Part shown: in pieces, positions 7,495-14,573 of the stretch | How the letters are laid out: each line of letters opens with the position of its first letter | Position numbering within the stretch: position 1 is the stretch's first letter | The notes under the pieces: model-generated | The model's input: the letters and a program-made list of their open reading frames with translations, nothing else | Told to the model about the DNA's origin: nothing | Database searches by the model: none | Assembly: GCA_003519445.1 (NCBI GenBank) | Contig: DOWS01000002.1 | Span: 1 to 19,348 of the forward strand | Direction: 5' to 3' | Length of the DNA: 19,348 bases | Source of the DNA: Candidatus Daviesbacteria bacterium | GTDB taxonomy: Bacteria; Patescibacteriota; Microgenomatia; Daviesbacterales; UBA10151 | Position numbers and translations under genes: made by a program

Positions 7495-7728
7495 ATGAAT
7501 AAATGCTATCAGTGTGGTGGAAAACTAAAAAGAGAAAATATAGATATTGCTAGGTATTGGGGTAAAGATCTAATTGCTTTAAATGATGTCCCCAGTTTAG
7601 TTTGTACTAAATGTGGTGAGAGATATTTTGAAGCAAAAGTTAGTTCAAAAATAGATGAAAGGATACAAGGTGTCCTTGAAAGAAGATCTTTCATAGAAAA
7701 AATAGATGTTCCGGTAGTCCAGTTCTAG
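7495..7728 (+). CDS. YgiT-type zinc-finger protein, orphan antitoxin-like
   Basis: A 77-residue protein with two CxxC pairs, C4-x2-C7 and C37-x2-C40, in the spacing of the YgiT/MqsA N-terminal zinc-binding domain. The family pattern CYQCGGKL...DVPSLVCTKCGERYF is clear, followed by a helical segment. Family members are usually antitoxin-like partners in toxin-antitoxin pairs, often beside a DUF4258 or MqsR-like toxin gene. No such toxin is present on either side: guaA lies upstream and a membrane protein downstream. The chain is short and lacks the C-terminal HTH domain of full MqsA, so DNA binding is uncertain. It has its own extended -10 promoter and strong RBS. It lies between two copies of the guaA 3' end and its TAG stop is 4 bp before copy B, which suggests it is cargo of an inserted unit. 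Confidence 0.8.
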   Translation: MNKCYQCGGKLKRENIDIARYWGKDLIALNDVPSLVCTKCGERYFEAKVSSKIDERIQGVLERRSFIEKIDVPVVQF

Positions 7729-7732
7729 GTTT

Positions 7733-7768
7733 ACCACCAAACCCCCGGCCACTATGGAGTGGGAATAA
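7733..7768. repeat. guaA 3'-end direct repeat, copy B
   Basis: A second copy of the guaA terminus, still encoding TTKPPATMEWE and TAA although not joined to any guaA body. The start-to-start distance from copy A is 315 bp. After this copy the sequence diverges at once from that after copy A. Confidence 0.95.
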
Positions 7769-7811
7769 TTACGCCTTGTTCTAATTTTATTTCTATGGCA
7801 TGATTATTTAA

Positions 7812-8351
7812 ATGAAGCTTTTATTAATTGGGATTGTTTTGTTTTTAGTATCAATGATAGTAATAGTTTTAGTTTTTAAGCTGGGTTTCCCCTTTTTGTA
7901 TGCCTTAGGTATTAAACAAGCAGCACAAGAAACCATTTCTTTAAAAGGAAGATATGAAGGAATTGCTGATTTTCCTGACCTTAAACCTATAACTGCATTA
8001 AGTTATGATAATGCACGAATATCAGATTTATCAGAATTACAGCAAGCCTTGGAAGAATTTAAAAGAGATAACTCTAGTACTTCATACCCAATTGACGCCC
8101 GAGAATACGCGACTATAACCAAGTACTTAACAATAAGTGGTAACAAATTACGAAAAGACCCAGTTGCTAATAATGAGTATTGTTATTCGATGGGTTCTGA
8201 TGGAAGAAGCTACTCTATTACAACTGTTTTGCAGTCACCTACAGCATCAAAGAAAAATAACACCGATGTATCTCAAATCTGTACATTTCCTGAAAACATG
8301 AAGGTGATTTGCTCTCCGTCATTGAAATGTTATCAAATAAAGGCCCTTTAA
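7812..8351 (+). CDS. Membrane-anchored pilin-like (pseudopilin-type) protein
   Basis: A 179-residue protein with one N-terminal hydrophobic segment (residues 3-24, possibly to 33) and a polar extracytoplasmic domain. The pattern LSELQQALEEFKRDNSSTSYP, a later KDPVANNEYCYSM and then SDGRSYSITTVLQ resembles the soluble part of the small type IV pilin-like proteins common in candidate-phyla bacteria, where YxYxSDGxxYxL forms the C-terminal sheet. There is no clear prepilin peptidase site (G/A followed by F-T-L-x-E), so assembly into a pilus is doubtful. Four cysteines in the C-terminal third could form two disulfides, consistent with export. No strong RBS is visible before the ATG. It converges on purA, with only 4 bp between the ORFs. 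The role is unknown and has no evident link to purines. Confidence 0.6.
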   Translation: MKLLLIGIVLFLVSMIVIVLVFKLGFPFLYALGIKQAAQETISLKGRYEGIADFPDLKPITALSYDNARISDLSELQQALEEFKRDNSSTSYPIDAREYATITKYLTISGNKLRKDPVANNEYCYSMGSDGRSYSITTVLQSPTASKKNNTDVSQICTFPENMKVICSPSLKCYQIKAL

Positions 8352-8364
8352 TTTTTTAGAGCCT
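8341..8364. terminator. Weak candidate bidirectional terminator between the pilin-like gene and purA
   Basis: The arms aggccct (8341-8347) and agagcct (8358-8364) can form a 7-bp stem with one mismatch around a T-rich 10-nt loop, at the convergent ends of the two genes. No proper U-tract follows on either strand and the stem overlaps both coding ends, so support is weak. Confidence 0.2.
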
Positions 8365-9609
8365 AATATATTCTTCTCTTTGAGGGCCGGTGGAGATGAG
8401 GGTTATTTTAATCCCCAGGAAATTTTTTATGAAATGCAGATATTCCTGGCAAGTTTTGGGAAGATCATGGAATTTTTTAACATTGGTTATATCTTCATTC
8501 CATCCGGGAAGTTCTTTGTAAACCGGAGTTAATTTAGCCAGCTCCTGATAACCGCAACTGCTATAGGGAATGGACTTGCCGTTAAGTTTATATCCTGTGC
8601 AAACTTTAATATTTTTAAGCCCGGACAAGACATCAATTTTGGTAATAACTATTTCTGTAACGCCACTAACCTGACAAGCAAATTTAGTGGCCTCCAGATC
8701 AAGCCACCCTATTCTCCTCGGCCTGCCGGTAGTTGTCCCATACTCTTTGCCTTTTTCCCTGATTTCATTACCTAATTTATCTGTTAACTCTGTTGGCAGC
8801 GGTCCTTCACCAACCCGGGAAGTATAAGCTTTCACCACTCCCAAAACTTTTTCGATTTTTTGCGGCGGTATTCCTGCGCCCGTATTAACTGCTCCGGGAA
8901 TGGTATTTGATGCCGTAGAAAATGGATAAGGAGAAAAATCAATATCAAGCATTACTGCTTGTGCGCCTTCCATTAGAATTTTCTTGTTTTCAGAAATAGC
9001 TTTTTGCAATAAAGCATAAGTATCCGTGATATATGGCAAAACTATTTTTCTAAATCCGGCTATTTTTTCTAATTCTTTTTTGATATTAATTTCCGGAACT
9101 TCAAAAGTTTTTAAGATTTTATTTTTAATTTTTACTTGAAAGCTAAATTTTTCTACAAACAAATCCCAATTTTTTAGCTCATAAATTCTGATGCCGTTAT
9201 AACTGACTTTATCGCTGTATGCAGGACCAATTCCTCTTACGGTAGTGCCAAGTTTTTGGCTGCCCCTTGCATTTTCATAAGCTTGATCCAGCGCTTTATG
9301 ATAGGGTAGGATCAAATGGCACCTGTCGGAAATAAAAAGTCTCCCTTTTACATCAAACATTTTTATTTCCTCTGCTAAAACTTCCAAATCAACAACCACC
9401 CCATTGGCAATGACACATTTTGTTTTGGGATGTAAGATACCGGAAGGTATAAGATGCAAAGGATATTTTTTGTTGTTGACCACAATGGTATGTCCGGCAT
9501 TATTTCCCCCGTGAAAGCGGACTACAAAATCCGCATTACTTGATAGCAAATCCACAATTTTGCCCTTGCCTTCATCACCCCATTGTGTTCCAATAATGAC
9601 AGAAACCAT
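8356..9609 (-). CDS. purA: Adenylosuccinate synthetase
   Basis: Joins IMP and aspartate with GTP, the first step from IMP to AMP; PurB, encoded in the divergent operon, completes it. Family motifs are intact: GTQWGDEGKGKIVD (7-20) with catalytic D12, GGNNAGHT with H40, GTTVRGIGPAYSDK (121-134), RVGEGPLPTEL, GRPRRIGWLDL and TKIDVLSGL. The length of 417 residues is slightly below the usual 425-430, with a normal C-terminus (ISTGPQREEYI). It is the only gene of its strand in this part. Its start lies back to back with purP1, 54 bp apart, so the two transcription units share a short control region. A minus-strand extended -10 (TGTTACAAT) ends 6 nt before the ATG, suggesting a leaderless message. 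Confidence 0.96.
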   Translation of the reverse strand: MVSVIIGTQWGDEGKGKIVDLLSSNADFVVRFHGGNNAGHTIVVNNKKYPLHLIPSGILHPKTKCVIANGVVVDLEVLAEEIKMFDVKGRLFISDRCHLILPYHKALDQAYENARGSQKLGTTVRGIGPAYSDKVSYNGIRIYELKNWDLFVEKFSFQVKIKNKILKTFEVPEINIKKELEKIAGFRKIVLPYITDTYALLQKAISENKKILMEGAQAVMLDIDFSPYPFSTASNTIPGAVNTGAGIPPQKIEKVLGVVKAYTSRVGEGPLPTELTDKLGNEIREKGKEYGTTTGRPRRIGWLDLEATKFACQVSGVTEIVITKIDVLSGLKNIKVCTGYKLNGKSIPYSSCGYQELAKLTPVYKELPGWNEDITNVKKFHDLPKTCQEYLHFIKNFLGIKITLISTGPQREEYIRL

Positions 9610-9615
9610 GCTGGT

Positions 9616-9624
9616 ATTGTAACA
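9616..9624 (-). promoter_or_regulatory. purA extended -10 (leaderless candidate)
   Basis: On the minus strand TGT-TACAAT runs from 9624 to 9616. Six bases separate it from the A of the purA ATG at 9609, where transcription would be expected to begin. No RBS lies between. Confidence 0.5.
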
Positions 9625-9629
9625 TGTTT

Positions 9630-9658
9630 TTGACTTTTGGTAGACTATAGAATATAAT
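9630..9658 (+). promoter_or_regulatory. purP1 operon promoter (leaderless candidate)
   Basis: TTGACT at 9630-9635 and TATAAT at 9653-9658 have the ideal 17-bp spacer. Only 5 bp separate the -10 from the ATG at 9664, so the predicted start site is at or next to the start codon and no RBS is possible. This promoter probably drives purP1 to purC and perhaps prs. Confidence 0.7.
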
Positions 9659-9663
9659 AAGAT

Positions 9664-10680
9664 ATGGGAAACAAAATTTACACAATTGTAACTTTAGGTT
9701 CTCACTCGGCCCTGCAAATCCTCAAAGGGGCAAAGGATGAGGGGTTTAAAACTGTGGTTGTAGCCACTCCTGATAGAATTTCGCTTTATCGCTCTTACTC
9801 AAATTTCATTGACAAAATTTTAGAAATAAATTCATGGGAAGAATTTCCCAAACTTGAGAAAGACCTTTTGAAAAAAAATTGCATAATTATTCCTCACGGG
9901 TCATTTGTGGCTTATCTGGGAATGGATGAAAATAAAAAAATGAAAGTTCCTTATTTTGGGAATAAATTAGTTTTGGATTGGGAAGAAAACAGAAAAATGC
10001 AAAGGGAGTGGATGGAGAAAAGCGGTATTAAAGTTCCCCACAGGTTTAGAAAAGGAGATAAAATAGACAGGCAAGTGATTGTTAAATCGTACGGGGCTGC
10101 CGGAGGCAAAGGTTATTTTACTGCCAGAAACCAAAAAGAATTTGATGACAAATTAAAAAATTACAGCGAGGAAAGGTTTATTGTCCAGGAATATGTGATT
10201 GGAGTGCCGGTTTATTTTCATTTTTTCTATTCCCCTTTAACTAAAAAAGTAGAAGTGATGAGCATTGATAAAAGATATGAAACCAATGTTGACTCACTTG
10301 GTAGAATTCCTGCCCAAAATCAAAAAGGATTAAATATAGAACCAACTTTTGAAGTGGTAGCAAATATCCCTATGGCAGTTAGGGAATCCATGTTGACAGA
10401 GGCGGTTTTAATGGCAGAAAGAGTGATTGAAACATCTCAAACATTAATACCCCCCAAAGGGCTGTTTGGCCCGTTTTGTCTTGAAACAATTATTACATCA
10501 AGTGAAGAAATTTATATAATAGAAATTTCTGCAAGGATAGTTGCAGGGACTAATTGTTTTATTAATGGTTCACCGTATACTTATTTAAATTATGATGAAC
10601 CCATGTCAACCGGCAGAAGAATTGCCCGAGAGATTAAGAATGCCATAAAACAAAATAGACTGAAGGAGGTTTTAGATTAA
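9664..10680 (+). CDS. purP: PurP1: FAICAR synthetase (formate-dependent, archaeal type)
   Basis: An ATP-grasp enzyme of the PurP family, which in archaea makes FAICAR from AICAR, formate and ATP without folate. Family landmarks are present: TLGSHSAL (10-17), IPHGSFVAYLG (from 76), VKSYGAAGGKGYF (140-152, the ATP-binding glycine loop), the FHFFYSP segment, DKRYETNVDSLGRIPA (202-217), GLFGPFCLETI and the metal/phosphate region IEISARIVAGTN (296-307). At 338 residues it is near the archaeal length of about 360. All motifs needed for catalysis appear intact, so this is the better candidate for true FAICAR synthetase of the two copies. It is first in the operon and ends in TAATG, sharing one base with purP2. 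PurP is rare in bacteria as I know the family; transfer from archaea is possible but not shown. Confidence 0.9.
   Translation: MGNKIYTIVTLGSHSALQILKGAKDEGFKTVVVATPDRISLYRSYSNFIDKILEINSWEEFPKLEKDLLKKNCIIIPHGSFVAYLGMDENKKMKVPYFGNKLVLDWEENRKMQREWMEKSGIKVPHRFRKGDKIDRQVIVKSYGAAGGKGYFTARNQKEFDDKLKNYSEERFIVQEYVIGVPVYFHFFYSPLTKKVEVMSIDKRYETNVDSLGRIPAQNQKGLNIEPTFEVVANIPMAVRESMLTEAVLMAERVIETSQTLIPPKGLFGPFCLETIITSSEEIYIIEISARIVAGTNCFINGSPYTYLNYDEPMSTGRRIAREIKNAIKQNRLKEVLD
10664..10670 (+). promoter_or_regulatory. Strong Shine-Dalgarno for purP2
   Basis: aggaggt lies within the last codons of purP1, 9 nt before the purP2 ATG at 10680. It is one of the few canonical RBSs here and contrasts with the RBS-less first gene of the operon. 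Confidence 0.75.
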
Positions 10681-11750
10681 TGAAAAACTATACTATAGCA
10701 GTCTTGGGTTCTCATTCTGCTTTAGATGTTTGCAGGGGAGCAAAAGATTTAGGTTTTAGGACTTTGGTTATTTGCCAAAAAGGAAGAGAAAAAACATATC
10801 AGAAATATTACCAAAATATTGTTGATGAAGTTTTAATATTGGATAAATTTGTTGATATCTTAAGCGAAAAAGTACAGAAAAAGTTATTGGATAAAAATTG
10901 CATATTTATTCCACACCGATCTTTTGAAGTTTATATAAATGATTACAACGCAATAGAGAAAAAATTCAAAGTTCCTATGTTTGGAAACAGGTTTTTATTA
11001 AAAGTAGAAGAACGCGGTGTCAAACCAAACCAGTATGATTTACTGGACGCAGCAAAAATCCGCTATCCTAAACAATTTAAAAATCCTAAAGATATTGACA
11101 GGCTTTGTATTGTTAAAGTTTTGGAAAAAGAACGCGGATTTGAACGGGCATTTTTCTTTGCAGAATCTTTTGAAGAATATAAAATAGGAGTTGCACACGG
11201 ATTGGGTTTGGGGAAATTTACCGAAGCTCAAATAAAATCAGCAGTAATTGAAGAATTTATTGTGGGGGTGCAGGTTAACTTTAATTTCTTTTATTCACCT
11301 GTTAACGAACGACTTGAGTTGATTGGAACAGATACCAGAAGACAGACTAATATAGAAGGTTTAACAAAACTGCCGGCAATTTATGAAGAAGAAGTAATAA
11401 AAAAAGTTGGCATAAAGTATGAAGAGGCGGGACATATTGCAGTGACGGTTCTGGAATCTTTACTGGAAGATGTATATGAGCTGGGAGAAAAATTTGTGAA
11501 GGCTTCAAAAGATTTAGTGCCACCCGGAGTGATTGGCCCATTTGCTTTGCAAACAGTTATTACCCCGGGTCCGCCCAAAAAAGAAATTATTGTTTTTGAC
11601 GTGTCTCCGCGAATGCCGGGGAGCCCGGGGATTTTTGCTACCCCTTACAGCGGCTATTTATACGGCGAAAATTTATCAATGGGAAAAAGAGTAGCCATGG
11701 AAATTAGAGAAGCCATTGAGAAAGGAAAGTTGGATAAAATATTAACATGA
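10680..11750 (+). CDS. PurP2: divergent PurP paralogue (FAICAR synthetase-like ATP-grasp)
   Basis: A 356-residue homologue of the gene just upstream, sharing VLGSHSALDVCRGAKDLGF, the FGNR segment, NFFYSPVNERLELIGTDTR, PPGVIGPFALQTV and a C-terminal MGKRVAMEIREAI. Key positions differ. The glycine loop (GAAGGKGYF in PurP1) is ERGFERAFF (151-159). IPHGSF is IPHRSF. The C-terminal active-site stretch is FDVSPRMPGSPG (326-337) instead of IEISARIVAGTN. The SPRxPGSPG signature recalls the second PurP class of some archaea, whose function is not well settled. It may be a subunit that assembles with PurP1, a ligase with another substrate, or a regulatory pseudoenzyme; the sequence does not decide. 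It has a strong RBS and is coupled at both ends (TAATG with purP1, ATGA with purH). Confidence 0.82.
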   Translation: MKNYTIAVLGSHSALDVCRGAKDLGFRTLVICQKGREKTYQKYYQNIVDEVLILDKFVDILSEKVQKKLLDKNCIFIPHRSFEVYINDYNAIEKKFKVPMFGNRFLLKVEERGVKPNQYDLLDAAKIRYPKQFKNPKDIDRLCIVKVLEKERGFERAFFFAESFEEYKIGVAHGLGLGKFTEAQIKSAVIEEFIVGVQVNFNFFYSPVNERLELIGTDTRRQTNIEGLTKLPAIYEEEVIKKVGIKYEEAGHIAVTVLESLLEDVYELGEKFVKASKDLVPPGVIGPFALQTVITPGPPKKEIIVFDVSPRMPGSPGIFATPYSGYLYGENLSMGKRVAMEIREAIEKGKLDKILT

Positions 11751-13219
11751 AAAAATATGCACTTTTGAGCGTTTATGACAAAACCAATATTGTTAATTTG
11801 GCCAAGGAGTTAATAAAGCAAGGTTATGAAATTATTTCTACAGGAGGTACTGACAAATTACTGACGCAAGCCAAAATAAAAGTTACCCCGATTGAAAAAA
11901 TTACAGGTAATCCCAAAGAATCTTTTGACGGTAGGATAAAAACAATTAGTTTTCAGATAGAATCCGGCATTTTATTTGACCGCAAAAACCCCAAACATGT
12001 TGAGGAGGCTAAAAAATTAAACATTCCACAAATTGATGTGGTGGTTTGCAACCTTTATCCGGTGGAAAATATTGATGTGGGAGGACCAACTATGATCCGG
12101 GCTGCTGCCAAAAATTATGAAAATGTCATAGTTGTTGTTGATCCGAAGGACTACGGGAAAATAAATGGCAAAATAACTGATCAATTAAGAAAAGATCTGG
12201 CAGCTAAAGCATTTTATCATTTGTCACTTTATGACTCACAAATCGGAAACTTTTTTAATTCAGAAAAGTTTCCGGAAAAACTGACTATTCCTTTGCAAAA
12301 AATAAAAGATTTGCGTTACGGAGAAAACCCTCATCAACGCGGGGCTTTATACCAAATGCCAAATACTTCTTCACCTCTGGCTAAATTAAAACATTTTTGG
12401 GGACGAGAGTTGTCTGGTACCAACACTGGTGATATCTTTACCGGCATTGAAACAGTCAGGCAATTTAAGGAGCCGGCTGCCTGTGTGATTAAACATTTAA
12501 GCCCTTGCGGAATTGCTTTGGGAGATGATGCTAAACAAGCTCTTGAGCGGGCAGTAGCGGCAGACCCTGTTTCTGCTTTTGGAGGAGTGGTGGTGCTAAA
12601 TACCAAGATGGATGAGGAAGCAGCGCAGGTAATTGGCCATATGGATATAGTCGCTTGTCCGGAAATTTCTCCGGAAGCTTTGGAACTTTTGAAAAGGGTG
12701 AGGAAAAGTATGGGAGTTTATACATTTGGAGACATACCCAAAAAGCGGAGTGAAAAATGGGATTTAAGATGGTTTGCCGGAACCATGCTTTTGCAGGATT
12801 TTGATGATAATATTGAAGATAGTTTTAATGATTGGAAAATAGTGACAAAAATAAAGCCTGATAAAAAACAACTGGAACAAATGAAATTTGGTTTCAAAGC
12901 AGTGAAAGCTGTCAGGTCTAATGCGGTTTTGGTGGTAGATGAAAATATTCCCATGACCCGGGGGATTGGTTCGGGTCAAACCTCAAGGATTGGGGCAACA
13001 AAAATTGCCCTAGAGCAAGCAGGTCAATTTGCCAAAAATGGCATTCTAGTTAGTGATAGCTTTTTTCCGTTTGATGACTCGGTTAAACTTGCCGCCAAGT
13101 ATGGAATTAGTGTTATAGTAGAGCAAGGAGGATCTATTAATGATTCGGCTTCTGTAATGGCCGCCGATCAGGCAAAAATAGCAATGGTTTTTAGCAAAAG
13201 AAGGGCATTCCGTCATTAA
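11747..13219 (+). CDS. purH: PurH: AICAR transformylase / IMP cyclohydrolase, with shortened cyclohydrolase domain
   Basis: Bifunctional last steps to IMP. Residues 1-190 form the MGS-like cyclohydrolase domain (STGGTDKLL, DGRIKT at 61-66, NLYP with Y104, IDVGGPTMIRAAAKN with D110 and K122). Residues 198-490 form the folate-dependent transformylase (LRYGENPHQ, catalytic K239-H240 in KHLSPCG, DPVSAFGGVV, RSNAVLVV, GSGQTSR, FFPFDDSV, C-terminal RAFRH). At 490 residues it is short. The usual stretch of about 17 residues between NLYPF and NIDIGGPT is missing, the usual KTLHPKIHGG reads KTISFQIESG, and SVSDKTG reads SVYDKTN. The phosphate-binding and catalytic residues I know remain, so the cyclohydrolase is probably active but divergent. 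The transformylase duplicates the expected PurP1 reaction. Start overlaps purP2 (ATGA); purB begins 1 bp after its stop. Confidence 0.92.
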   Translation: MKKYALLSVYDKTNIVNLAKELIKQGYEIISTGGTDKLLTQAKIKVTPIEKITGNPKESFDGRIKTISFQIESGILFDRKNPKHVEEAKKLNIPQIDVVVCNLYPVENIDVGGPTMIRAAAKNYENVIVVVDPKDYGKINGKITDQLRKDLAAKAFYHLSLYDSQIGNFFNSEKFPEKLTIPLQKIKDLRYGENPHQRGALYQMPNTSSPLAKLKHFWGRELSGTNTGDIFTGIETVRQFKEPAACVIKHLSPCGIALGDDAKQALERAVAADPVSAFGGVVVLNTKMDEEAAQVIGHMDIVACPEISPEALELLKRVRKSMGVYTFGDIPKKRSEKWDLRWFAGTMLLQDFDDNIEDSFNDWKIVTKIKPDKKQLEQMKFGFKAVKAVRSNAVLVVDENIPMTRGIGSGQTSRIGATKIALEQAGQFAKNGILVSDSFFPFDDSVKLAAKYGISVIVEQGGSINDSASVMAADQAKIAMVFSKRRAFRH

Positions 13220-13220
13220 T

Positions 13221-14573
13221 ATGAAATACGAATCACCATTTTCCTGGAGATATGGGTCAGAAAAAATGAGGGAAATTTTCTCCGAGGAAAATAAATACAG
13301 GTTGTGGAGAAAGATTTGGGTAGCTTTGGCCAGGGCCCAAAATAAAAATGGATTGGTTGGAAAAGAGGAACTGGAAGATTTAGAGAAGAATCAGGATAAT
13401 TTGGATATTGAAAGAATTTGGGAAATTGAAAAAGATACAAGGCATGATGTGGTAGCTGCCATCAAAGAATTTGTTGAAAAAGCCAAAATAGGCGGAGGGA
13501 AAATTCACCTCGGGGCCACCAGTATGGATATTTCCGATAATGCGGAAACCATCAGGATGCAGGAGGCGCTTGAGATTATAGAAAATAAATTAACTGCGCT
13601 GTTAAAAGTTTTTGGGAGAAAGATAGAAAAATATGCTGATTTTGTTTGTATGGGATATACCCATTTGCAGCCGGCCGAGCCGACAACTTTAGGATACAGG
13701 TTTGCTTTTTATGCGCAAGATTTACTGCTGGATCTGGAACTTTTGCAGTTTGTTAAAAAGAATTTAAAGTCTAAAGGAATTAAAGGGGCGGTGGGGACAT
13801 CTGCCAGTTTTGTTAAGTTATTGGATGAAAAAAAGGCAGAAGAAATGGAAGCCGGGGTGCTTAAAGAATTAAGGTTGGAGGCATTTGAAATTACCAACCA
13901 GACAGCGCCCCGAAAAATAGAATTTTGGATTGGAAGTTTACTTTCATCAATTGCAGAGAGCCTGAATAAGTTTGCTTTTGATTTAAGGATCATGCAATCT
14001 CCCGGATTTGGAGAGTGGCAGGAGCCTTTTGGCAGCTCTCAAGTTGGCTCATCAGCCATGCCATTTAAGAAAAATCCCATTAAAGCGGAGCAGATCTGTT
14101 CACTGGCAAGACTGGTGGTTAATTTGTCAAGGACAACCTGGGATAATGCAGCCAGTCAATTATTAGAAAGAACCCTGGATGATTCGGCAAACAGAAGAGT
14201 GGTTATTCCGGAAATGTTTTTGGCAATAGACGAAATGTTATCATCTGCCACAAAAATTATTGATGGTCTAACGATAAACGATAAACGAATAACGAAAAAC
14301 ATGGATACATATTGGCCGTTTTCTGCTACTGAAAGCATCATCTTGGAAGCTGTTAAAAAAGGAGCCGATCGGCAAAAAATGCATGAAGTTTTGCGGGAAA
14401 TTTCCCTGAAAGCAGAAGAAGGAAACTCCATGCAAGATTTACTGGAGAGTAATCCGGAAATAGCTAAATTTTTAAAGCCGGCGGAAATTGATCAACTTTT
14501 AGATGCCAAAAATCATGTTGGCAATGCCCCCAAAAAAGCTTTGGAATTGGTTGGTAGAATTAAAAAAATATGA
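13221..14573 (+). CDS. purB: Adenylosuccinate lyase
   Basis: Cleaves fumarate from SAICAR (giving AICAR) and from adenylosuccinate (giving AMP), and so links this operon with the divergent purA. A 450-residue fumarase/aspartase-superfamily protein: RHDVVAAIKEF with H75, HLGATSMDISDN (96-107), YTHLQPAEPTT with H148, and the signature loop GSSAMPFKKNPIKAE (276-290) bearing the catalytic serine. The residue after SSAMP is Phe, where His or Tyr is more usual. A degenerate heptanucleotide repeat encodes TINDKRITKN near residues 350-360. It starts 1 bp after the purH stop and its own stop overlaps the purE start (ATGA). Confidence 0.95.
   Translation: MKYESPFSWRYGSEKMREIFSEENKYRLWRKIWVALARAQNKNGLVGKEELEDLEKNQDNLDIERIWEIEKDTRHDVVAAIKEFVEKAKIGGGKIHLGATSMDISDNAETIRMQEALEIIENKLTALLKVFGRKIEKYADFVCMGYTHLQPAEPTTLGYRFAFYAQDLLLDLELLQFVKKNLKSKGIKGAVGTSASFVKLLDEKKAEEMEAGVLKELRLEAFEITNQTAPRKIEFWIGSLLSSIAESLNKFAFDLRIMQSPGFGEWQEPFGSSQVGSSAMPFKKNPIKAEQICSLARLVVNLSRTTWDNAASQLLERTLDDSANRRVVIPEMFLAIDEMLSSATKIIDGLTINDKRITKNMDTYWPFSATESIILEAVKKGADRQKMHEVLREISLKAEEGNSMQDLLESNPEIAKFLKPAEIDQLLDAKNHVGNAPKKALELVGRIKKI
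14271..14300. repeat. Heptanucleotide repeat (acgataa), partly degenerate, inside purB
   Basis: Two perfect copies of acgataa (14271-14284) are followed by decayed copies (acgaataacgaaaaac). Read in frame it gives NDKRITKN. It is the third heptamer repeat found inside a purine gene in this window. Confidence 0.6.

Larger units (their letters stand above)
7454..7768. mobile_element. Candidate 315-bp insertion at the guaA 3' end, carrying a YgiT zinc-finger gene
   Basis: The unit spans from just after the guaA stop to the end of the second copy of the guaA 3' terminus. It contains one promoter and one small gene and no integrase or transposase. A protein-gene 3' end duplicated at both borders of a cargo segment is what site-specific integration into guaA leaves behind, with the element bringing its own copy of the end. 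The 3' end of guaA is a known integration site for genomic islands in other bacteria. It could be a deletion remnant of a larger island, a non-autonomous unit, or a simple tandem duplication followed by divergence. Repeat borders are seen; the mobile origin is inferred. Confidence 0.45.
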
